Positions 26,745 to 32,082 of a stretch of DNA of 32,082 nt are shown here, piece by piece. The notes under the pieces are model-generated. The model was not told where the DNA came from, searched no databases, and saw only the letters and a program-made list of their open reading frames with translations. The stretch lies in the NCBI GenBank assembly GCA_946405675.1, contig CAMJIC010000002.1, positions 1 to 32,082 on the forward strand, written 5' to 3'. Within the stretch, counting starts at the first letter, position 1; the number at the start of each line of letters is the position of its first letter. A program made the position numbers and the translations under genes. The stretch is from an uncultured Clostridia bacterium. Its GTDB lineage: Bacteria > Bacillota > Clostridia > Lachnospirales > Lachnospiraceae.

Positions 26745-27587
26745 TCAGTACCTCACTTCCATCAAGGTCAGCCCACTGGCAGGAGCTGTCTTGTCAGCAG
26801 CTCCCTTCCTGCACGCGGAAAGAATCCTTTCGATCGCCTCACACTCGAGCCTTCCAGCCCCGACCTCTACAAGCTCCCCTGTCATCAGCCGTACCATATG
26901 GTTCAGAAAGCCATCCCCGTAAAAATCAAGAACAATTGTATCCGTATCCGGCTGGGTAATGTCGATCCTGCTCACAGTTCTTACCGTGCTTTTCTTCATC
27001 TTCAGCCCGCAGAAGGAAGCAAAATCATGGCGCCCGACCAGTGCCTTTGCCCCTTTCCGCATCCGCTCCGGATCCAGGCTTTCTCCATATTGCCAGAGAA
27101 ACCTCCGGTTCCTCACATCGCTCACGCAGCTGGTACGGATCCTGTACTGATACCACTTGGACGCAGTCAGGTATCTCGCATGGAACCGGTCAGATGAACG
27201 CACAAGCCGGATTACGGCGATATCCTCCGGAAGGTAATGGTTCAAAGCGGCAAACAGCGCCGCGTCCTCCCTGCGCTTTTGGACAGATGGAAGCACCCTG
27301 TCATCCATTAAATTCTCAATCCCCGGCCAGCCCGCGATACAAAGCTCTTTCCCTGCCAAAGCACGAAGCCCTTCCTCCGGAACACGGAAGCTGGCGACCT
27401 GCCCCAGTGCATGCACGCCCGCATCCGTCCTCCCGGCCCCATACACTTCAACCGGTGTCTCCATCAGCCGTGACAAAAGGGTCTCCAGCTTCCCCTGGAT
27501 TGTATTCTCAACCCCAGGCTGCTTCTGCCAGCCACGGTACCTCGTCCCCTCATACTGCAGGGTCATCTTATAATTTATCAGATGCAT
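26745..27587 (-). CDS. truA: tRNA pseudouridine(38-40) synthase TruA
   Basis: A 280-residue enzyme that converts uridines 38-40 of the anticodon stem to pseudouridine. The N-terminus YKMTLQYEGTRYRGWQKQPG and the catalytic-aspartate motif GAGRTDAGVHALGQV are diagnostic; HYLPEDIAVIR and FYGDGFLNHMVRLMTGELVEVG are also conserved. The ATG at 27585-27587 is chosen since GAGG is six bases upstream; the longer open frame upstream runs through a hairpin and is not credible. The gene lies downstream of tRNA-Arg and two hairpins, with no clear promoter of its own. Confidence 0.95.
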   Translation of the reverse strand: MHLINYKMTLQYEGTRYRGWQKQPGVENTIQGKLETLLSRLMETPVEVYGAGRTDAGVHALGQVASFRVPEEGLRALAGKELCIAGWPGIENLMDDRVLPSVQKRREDAALFAALNHYLPEDIAVIRLVRSSDRFHARYLTASKWYQYRIRTSCVSDVRNRRFLWQYGESLDPERMRKGAKALVGRHDFASFCGLKMKKSTVRTVSRIDITQPDTDTIVLDFYGDGFLNHMVRLMTGELVEVGAGRLECEAIERILSACRKGAADKTAPASGLTLMEVRY

Positions 27588-27620
27588 CATGATCCTCGTT
27601 CTTTCCTTATCAGGAACAAA

Positions 27621-27660
27621 AGAGACCCCTTTTCCGGACAAGTCGGAAAAAAGAGTCTCT
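27621..27660 (-). terminator. Hairpin with T-rich tail just upstream of truA
   Basis: AGAGACCCCTTTTCCG (27621-27636) pairs with CGGAAAAAAGAGTCTCT (27644-27660) with one bulge. On the minus strand it is followed by TTTTGTTCC. It is about 34 bases before the truA start, so it could be an attenuator of truA or a second terminator after the tRNA. Confidence 0.6.
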
Positions 27661-27734
27661 CCCTCATTCGTCGTCGATTCCAATTCCTCTTACACCTGCT
27701 TTGCTCTGCCCGGAGACTCTCTTTGGTAAAATGA

Positions 27735-27767
27735 AGACTGCCTCCGGCAATATTCCGGAGGCAGTCT
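27735..27767 (-). terminator. Terminator of tRNA-Arg
   Basis: A perfect 12-bp stem, GACTGCCTCCGG (27736-27747) with CCGGAGGCAGTC (27755-27766), is followed on the minus strand by TTCATTTTACC. It lies 27 bases after the tRNA 3' end. Confidence 0.85.
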
Positions 27768-27793
27768 CAGAGTGTCCGTCCTGAACACTTCCG

Positions 27794-27867
27794 CGTGCGC
27801 GACAAGATTCGAACTCGCGACCTTCTGGTCCGTAGCCAGACGCTCTATCCAGCTGAGCTACGCACAC
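27794..27867 (-). tRNA. tRNA-Arg (anticodon ACG)
   Basis: A 74-base cloverleaf: acceptor GTGTGCG pairs with CGCGCAC (one G-U pair), U8-A9, D arm GCTCAGCTGGATAGAGC, anticodon stem TCTGG/CCAGA with loop CTACGGA (anticodon ACG), and T arm with GTTCGAATC. The discriminator base is G and CCA is not encoded. A34 would be read as inosine after TadA deamination and decode CGU, CGC and CGA. Confidence 0.97.
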
Positions 27868-27887
27868 ACATTCTTGACAACGATGAT

Positions 27888-27916
27888 ACTCTACACCAGA
27901 TCCCTTTCTTTGTCAA
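27888..27916 (-). promoter_or_regulatory. Promoter of tRNA-Arg
   Basis: On the minus strand a consensus TTGACA -35 (27911-27916), 17 bases, then TAGAGT -10 (27888-27893). The tRNA 5' end is about 20 bases downstream. Confidence 0.8.
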
Positions 27917-27977
27917 GTCTCATTTTTCCTTTTTGAAATATACAGGAACCGGCACGCAGCGCCGTCAGTCGCCGTAG

Positions 27978-28024
27978 CAAGTCACCCCCACCGGCCAGCT
28001 GGCGGGGGTGTAGCTTGCAGCTTG
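27978..28024 (-). repeat. GC-rich hairpin element downstream of the Ldh-family gene
   Basis: CACCCCC (27983-27989) pairs with GGGGGTG (28004-28010), with GGCCAGCTGGC inside. Flanks CAAGTCAC and GGGGGTGTAGCTTGCAGC match those of the element at 26643-26740. It lies 3' of a minus-strand gene, as does the other copy, and lacks a T-tract. Confidence 0.65.
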
Positions 28025-28046
28025 CAGAGCGGACTGCTGCCGTTCT

Positions 28047-29156
28047 TTATTTTTCAAACGGGAAGGTATAGGGCAGATGATATTTGTCACGCACTGCGAT
28101 GAATTCCTTCTGCACCGCATCCCCTACCGGTACGCCCTTATCCTTCCGTTCCTGCCAGACCAGCCATTCCTTCTCGCCTGCCGTGTAGATCCGCTCCTCT
28201 CCCGGCGCCTTCTGCGATGCGCGCAGCTGCCGCAGGATCTCCCCGCAGGTGTGGCGGAAGCTCTCCGCGCCAAGGAAGAATTCCGGATTGATCACGATGA
28301 AGAAATGCCCCAGATGATACGGCCTCCTTTGCCCATTCTCATCCATGCCGGTCAGCATCTTCATAAAGCTTCCCGCCTGAAGCGCCGCTGACAGGATCTC
28401 GACCACCGCCGCGTACCCATATCCTTTGTATCCGGCAAGTTCTTCTCCGATCCCGCCCAAAGGAGCCAGGGCGGCCTCGCCCTCAGTCAGCGCCTTCAGG
28501 ATCTTCTCGCTGTCCGTCATTGCTTCACCGCTGCGTCCGATCACCATGCCCCTGGGTGTGTCCTTCCCGGTACGGGCAAAGTACTCGATCTTGCCTCTCT
28601 GCGTAATGGATGTCGCGCAGTCCAGCACGAACGGGAATTCCTCATCCGTCGGAAGGGCAAATGTCAGCGGGTTGGTTCCCATCATGTTTTCTACGCCAAA
28701 GGTCGGAGCGATCGATGGGCGCGCGTTGGTTCCCGTGATCCCGATCATCCCCTTCTTTGACGCCATCATCGCCCAGTATCCCGCGATCCCGTAATGGGTC
28801 GAGTTGCGCACTGCCGCCATACCCATCCCGTACTTTTCCGCCTTTTCCAATATCGCGTCCATCGCCTTCTTGGACGCTACCATGCCCATTCCGTCATGGG
28901 CATCCGCAACCAGCGTGGTCGCTGTATCCTTCAGTACCTCAAACTCCGTCACAGGCTTCTGGATCCCCGCCTCGATCCGGTCTATATAGATCGGCTTGAA
29001 ACGGTTGCATCCATGGCTCTCGATCCCCCTCCGGTCACTCTCCATCAGGACATCCGCGCACAGTCTGGCATCCTCGTCAGGCACGCCGACAGCCTTGAAC
29101 GCATCTGTCATAAAGCTTCCGATCAGTTCCCATGATACATACGGCCTGGTTTCCAT
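28047..29156 (-). CDS. Ldh-family NAD(P)-dependent oxidoreductase (malate/L-lactate dehydrogenase type)
   Basis: A 369-residue cytoplasmic dehydrogenase of the MDH/LDH type-2 family, which reduces 2-oxoacids or oxidises 2-hydroxyacids and does not use the Rossmann fold. Markers are ESDRRGIESHGCNRF with the conserved SHG, HYGIAGYWAMMA, GTNARPSIAPTFG, MGTNPLTFALPT, and AGYKGYGYAAVVEILSAAL. AAGGAGG nine bases upstream supports the ATG at 29154-29156. The family includes malate, ureidoglycolate, sulfolactate and imine reductases, and nothing in the neighbourhood fixes the substrate. It is a single gene, divergent from the glycerophosphodiesterase; no clear promoter was seen. Confidence 0.92.
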   Translation of the reverse strand: METRPYVSWELIGSFMTDAFKAVGVPDEDARLCADVLMESDRRGIESHGCNRFKPIYIDRIEAGIQKPVTEFEVLKDTATTLVADAHDGMGMVASKKAMDAILEKAEKYGMGMAAVRNSTHYGIAGYWAMMASKKGMIGITGTNARPSIAPTFGVENMMGTNPLTFALPTDEEFPFVLDCATSITQRGKIEYFARTGKDTPRGMVIGRSGEAMTDSEKILKALTEGEAALAPLGGIGEELAGYKGYGYAAVVEILSAALQAGSFMKMLTGMDENGQRRPYHLGHFFIVINPEFFLGAESFRHTCGEILRQLRASQKAPGEERIYTAGEKEWLVWQERKDKGVPVGDAVQKEFIAVRDKYHLPYTFPFEK

Positions 29157-29423
29157 TTCCGGTCCCCTCCTTATTCTTGTCTTCCCTGTCTGTTGTGTGA
29201 CGTTCCAACACCCCATATCAGCGAATGCCGGATCCATGCTTCAGCGGGTCCGGTACACTGGAGTGCATGAGTGCTGAACTACGACCATCATATCACGTTT
29301 CAGCCGGAAGGTGTGAGTAATTTGTTCAAAACAGTAATCTCTCATTACAGGCCGCATTCAGGTATGATAAAATCAAATCATGAGGAGACAAGCCTATGCG
29401 GATATCATCGATGGGAGTTGAAA

Positions 29424-31244
29424 ATGAGCGAACAAAGCACCACGAAAAAACAGTTTCTTCCCGTCCTCAGGGCTCTGTGCGGCAGAATTCTCCGGCTTGC
29501 ATTTCCTGCCTTTTCCCCGGGATGGATGTTCTCCTTCTCTCTCTTTTTCTGTGCAGCCGTCCTTCTCGCCATGCGTCTTCTGGACATCACTGCGTCAGCC
29601 TTAATCCGTTCCTTCGGATACGCGGCGCTTACGAGCTTTAATTTTCCTTCGTTCTTCCGCTCCTGGAAGGGGTATGTCATACTTGTCCTGGTTCTGATCC
29701 TGCTCGGCATGATCAGCGGATTCATTTTGAACGGCATCATCCTGCTGTCGGACGATCTGCTGCATCAAAAAAGAATCCGTCCAACCCGCCTCATCAGAAA
29801 AAGCGTCTCATCAATCCGGCTTTTCCTCTGCAAAGAAGCGGTTCCGATCATACTGTACCATTTTACCTTCGTCCTTTTTATTACCCTGCCCCTGCTTGCC
29901 TTTGTCCCGAACCCCTTTGAGATCCCCGGATACCTCCGGTATCTTCTGAGCAAAAAGCTGATCACCATGGTGCTTTATTTTGCCGTTTTTCTCCTGCTCT
30001 GCATTCCGCTTGTGCGCAACCCTCTGCTCCTGCACGATATCCTGCTCCGTCAGGAAACTCCTCCGACGGCAAAGCGCCGCACCCGTGCCTTCGTGAAGGC
30101 ACACCGCCGCATGCTGTTTAGAGAAATCCTTGGATCCGCTCTCCTTTTTTGCCTGTTTTTGCTGTGCGCCGCCGGGCTGTTCCTGTATGCGCCAAAGCTG
30201 ATCCAGTTCCTCTGCCATCCCCTTCCGGCAGTTCCCAGAAGGGTTCTGGTGCTCCTGACAACCTATCTTTTCCTCTCTATCCTGGTTCTCACCGTCCTTC
30301 TTTGCGTGTGGATCCTTCCCCTGAAGGCGGCGCTGCTGTACCACCGTATGGTACACAGCTCCCGCTCTCCTGCGCTCCCCGCCTTCCGGATCAGACGGAA
30401 GGCGTTGATGGCATGTGTCTTCCTGCTTTACCTGGGGGCACTTGCCCTGTTCACCGCAGGTTCCTTGATCCGATTCAATGAGATCTATCCGCCTGCCAAG
30501 TATATCGAGCCCGTCGTACACCGTCTGGGCGGAGACCTGGACACGGAAAATACCCTGGAAGGAATGGAGGCGGCGCTCGCTCTGGGCGCTCCGGCCATGG
30601 AGACCGACATCCAGCGGACAAAAGACGGCCACTATGTCATTTTCCATGACAGTACCCTGAAGAGGATGTGCGGCCTGTCCACAAGCATCAACCAGCTGAC
30701 TCTGGAGGAAGTCCGGCAGCTGAAGCTTCCCAGCCCGGATTTCGAGGAACGCCATATCCCGCTCCTTTCACAGGTGCTTGACCGGGCAAATGGGCATGCG
30801 CGGCTCTATCTGGAGCTCAAGGGTGCCGACGCGGATGTAAAGATGGCCCGTGACGTGGCGCGGATGGTCCGGGAACGCGGCATGGAGGATGACTGCGTGC
30901 TGATCTCCATGAACTACAGCCTGATCAGCTATATTGCCAAAAACCTCCCCGGAACCATGTGCGGATATCTGTACTTTTTCGCATACGGCACTCCTGCCGA
31001 CCTTGCCGGTAATCTCCTTCTGGCCCAGTCCAATGCGATCAGCCGCTCTCGTACCAGAGCGATCCATTCCAAAGGGAAAAAAACGTACTGCTGGACGGTA
31101 AACAGCCGGCAGACCGCGCTTAACATGGTGCGCCAGCGCGTTGACGGGATCATCACAGACCGCTACGATATCGTTGACAATGTGCTCGACCACATGGAAT
31201 CGCGCAATGACTATGAGCGGATCATGGATGTACTGCTGCGCTGA
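29424..31244 (+). CDS. Membrane-anchored glycerophosphodiester phosphodiesterase
   Basis: A 606-residue protein, the only clear plus-strand gene. The first 350 residues carry about seven membrane helices (FSLFFCAAVLLAMRLL, VILVLVLILLGMISGFIL, LYFAVFLLLCIPLV, LLFCLFLLCAAGLFLY and others), matching the membrane domain seen in Gram-positive GDPD proteins. The catalytic GDPD domain starts near residue 363: VVHRLGGDLDTENTLEG, then METDIQRTKDGHYVIFHDS with the metal-binding Glu/Asp and catalytic His, and TVNSRQTALNMV...VDGIITDRYD at the end. The usual HRG is HRL here. It would release glycerol-3-phosphate from deacylated phospholipids or lipoteichoic-acid-like polymers. GGGAG six bases before ATG supports the start; upstream codons in frame have no ribosome binding site. 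A TATGAT at about 29374 is a possible -10 without a good -35. Confidence 0.92.
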   Translation: MSEQSTTKKQFLPVLRALCGRILRLAFPAFSPGWMFSFSLFFCAAVLLAMRLLDITASALIRSFGYAALTSFNFPSFFRSWKGYVILVLVLILLGMISGFILNGIILLSDDLLHQKRIRPTRLIRKSVSSIRLFLCKEAVPIILYHFTFVLFITLPLLAFVPNPFEIPGYLRYLLSKKLITMVLYFAVFLLLCIPLVRNPLLLHDILLRQETPPTAKRRTRAFVKAHRRMLFREILGSALLFCLFLLCAAGLFLYAPKLIQFLCHPLPAVPRRVLVLLTTYLFLSILVLTVLLCVWILPLKAALLYHRMVHSSRSPALPAFRIRRKALMACVFLLYLGALALFTAGSLIRFNEIYPPAKYIEPVVHRLGGDLDTENTLEGMEAALALGAPAMETDIQRTKDGHYVIFHDSTLKRMCGLSTSINQLTLEEVRQLKLPSPDFEERHIPLLSQVLDRANGHARLYLELKGADADVKMARDVARMVRERGMEDDCVLISMNYSLISYIAKNLPGTMCGYLYFFAYGTPADLAGNLLLAQSNAISRSRTRAIHSKGKKTYCWTVNSRQTALNMVRQRVDGIITDRYDIVDNVLDHMESRNDYERIMDVLLR

Positions 31245-31366
31245 TCTCTCTTCGATGACTTTTGCCAGGAAGAACATCCGGTTGTAATGTCATTCCGCTC
31301 CTGATCCCACACCCCTTCTGCGGCAGCCATCCTGCACAAGGCATGTTGCTGCCTGCCATTCCCAAA

Positions 31367-31416
31367 TGGGACATAAAAAAGGACGTAGAAAAGGAGCATA
31401 AAAAGGGACGTACAGC
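31367..31416. repeat. Short GGACRTARAAAA-type tandem repeats next to a terminator
   Basis: Four imperfect 12-13-base units in a row (GGGACATAAAAAA, GGACGTAGAAAA, GGAGCATAAAAA, GGGACGTACAG); the last unit runs into the left arm of the bidirectional terminator. Confidence 0.45.
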
Positions 31417-31430
31417 ATGCTGTACGTCCC
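31405..31430. terminator. Bidirectional terminator between the glycerophosphodiesterase and HPr-like genes
   Basis: A perfect 26-base palindrome, GGGACGTACAGCA followed by its complement, has AAAAA on its left and TTT on its right. It sits between convergent genes and can stop transcripts from both. Confidence 0.85.
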
Positions 31431-31457
31431 TTTCGGTATGAACGACTGATTACTCCC

Positions 31458-31703
31458 TTACCCCAGAAGGCTCGCGATCTTCTTTACGGCTTCCTCTTCG
31501 TCTTCCCCATCCGCATAGATCTTGATCTTTGGTGAATCCTGGCTTGCCAGTGCCATAACTCCCATGATGCTCTTTGCATTGACACGCTTCTCATTCACTT
31601 CAAACGTAATCACGCTTTTGTAAGCACATGCGGTCTGGACAATATGCGGAATCATCTCTCCGATGTTTCCGCCCTGAGTACCACTGATATTCTGGCTGAT
31701 CAT
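31458..31703 (-). CDS. HPr-family protein lacking the phosphorylatable histidine (Crh-like)
   Basis: An 81-residue HPr-fold protein. The C-terminal two thirds are clear: VNAKSIMGVMALAS contains the Ser46 region (Ser45 here), and the ending DGEDEEEAVKKI is typical. Aligned to Bacillus HPr, the positions of His15-Ala-Arg17-Pro are I-G-E-M (residues 14-17), so it cannot accept phosphate from enzyme I. Bacillus Crh likewise has no His15 but keeps the regulatory Ser46, so a role as a target of HPr kinase in carbon-catabolite control is plausible. GGAGG seven bases before the ATG (31701-31703) supports the start. It has its own promoter and a bidirectional terminator. It could also be a degenerate HPr with a non-PTS role. 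Confidence 0.87.
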   Translation of the reverse strand: MISQNISGTQGGNIGEMIPHIVQTACAYKSVITFEVNEKRVNAKSIMGVMALASQDSPKIKIYADGEDEEEAVKKIASLLG

Positions 31704-31779
31704 AGACTTTCCTCCCACATAAAAAGCTGTACAGCGAAAGGTTTCCCTCTCACTGTAGTCGTACATTTAACCCGCAAAC

Positions 31780-31809
31780 ATACTATCACAAGGACAAAAC
31801 GGGAGTCAA
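31780..31809 (-). promoter_or_regulatory. Promoter of the HPr-like gene
   Basis: On the minus strand TTGACT (-35, 31804-31809), an 18-base spacer and TAGTAT (-10, 31780-31785). The leader is about 70 bases. Confidence 0.65.
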
Positions 31810-31870
31810 TTGCAGAAACGACGAAGAATCAGCAAAAATCAGGGCTTTATTTTGAACACAATGAACACAA

Positions 31871-31896
31871 AGCGGAAGTCCTTCCGGACTTCCGCT
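31871..31896 (-). terminator. Hairpin ending a transcript from the right edge
   Basis: AGCGGAAGTCC (31871-31881) pairs perfectly with GGACTTCCGCT (31886-31896) around TTCC. On the minus strand TTTGTGTTC follows. It probably terminates the minus-strand gene entering from the right. Confidence 0.6.
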
Positions 31897-31964
31897 GTCT
31901 TAGATTCAGTATATTACCCACACTTCCCGGCCGCCGGACCGATTCTTCCGTCCGGTGCCGGATG

Positions 31965-32082
31965 TCATGAGATCACCTGAACCGAAACCGTATGCAGAGC
32001 AATCACTTGCTTGCCTGTTTCACGAAACTGCCTTCTGATGTGCAGAATTGCTTTGATCACTTCTCCGCCTTGATCGCTGCCT
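31965..32082 (-). CDS. Possible 3' end of a minus-strand gene, unidentified
   Basis: One minus-strand frame is open from the window edge to a TGA at 31965-31967 and reads GSDQGGEVIKAILHIRRQF, then RETGKQ and a hydrophobic ending VSVQVIS. I do not recognise the family. A second frame ends earlier, at 32057-32059 (AAIKAEK), and could equally be the true gene end. A terminator-like hairpin lies about 70 bases downstream. In Bacillus the crh gene follows whiA; the residues visible here are not enough to test that. Confidence 0.25.
   Translation of the reverse strand, partial: GSDQGGEVIKAILHIRRQFRETGKQVIALHTVSVQVIS

Noticed and set aside
29811-30755. Minus-strand ORF of 314 codons opposite the glycerophosphodiesterase
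   Set aside because: Gln/Glu/Lys-rich shadow composition with no motif; the plus strand encodes a complete membrane GDPD protein.

Overview
The window looks like a chromosomal segment of a Gram-positive clostridium, most likely a Lachnospiraceae member of moderately high G+C. The reasons are HemZ-type heme biosynthesis, a bifunctional RSH protein next to apt, a glycerophosphodiesterase with an N-terminal membrane domain, a TPM/zinc-ribbon gene pair, AAGGAGG-type ribosome binding sites and sigma-A-type promoters with 17-base spacers. No phage, transposase, integrase, CRISPR or plasmid gene was seen. Almost every gene is on the minus strand; the one clear exception is the glycerophosphodiesterase at 29424-31244.

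Layout in window coordinates (minus-strand transcription runs right to left). 1-450: 5' part of glycogen synthase. 594-1970: secreted Ig-like protein. 2412-4836: polar amino-acid ABC importer (permease, ATPase, binding protein). 4938-7035: a membrane diguanylate cyclase split into two frames at a run of six A/T pairs. 7295-9037: rpsB-tsf with a promoter and a structured leader. 9182-15921: a four-gene MacAB-like export operon (adaptor, ATPase, very large second adaptor, permease). 16257-19650: hemZ-aspS. 19777-23477: apt, RSH (p)ppGpp enzyme, metallo-beta-lactamase-fold hydrolase. 23674-26457: zinc-ribbon membrane protein and TPM-domain protein. 26745-27587: truA. 27794-27867: tRNA-Arg(ACG). 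28047-29156: Ldh-family dehydrogenase. 29424-31244: membrane glycerophosphodiesterase (plus). 31458-31703: HPr-like protein without the phosphorylatable histidine. The right edge may hold the 3' end of one more minus-strand gene.

Most of the window is housekeeping. The parts most worth a second look are: (1) the export operon, where one ATPase and one permease come with two adaptors, the second being 1044 residues with about 660 residues inserted where the adaptor hairpin should be, including a 9-residue tandem repeat; (2) the frame-split diguanylate cyclase, which one base would restore to a 698-residue protein; (3) the HPr paralogue that has lost His15 and Arg17 but kept the Ser46 region; and (4) several unexplained intergenic structures: a degenerate 21-bp array, two related hairpin elements, a very long hairpin whose T-tract faces the wrong way for its neighbours, and a terminator that contains the -35 box of the rpsB promoter. 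I see no convincing complete new defence or mobile system. All identifications come from motif reading without database searches.
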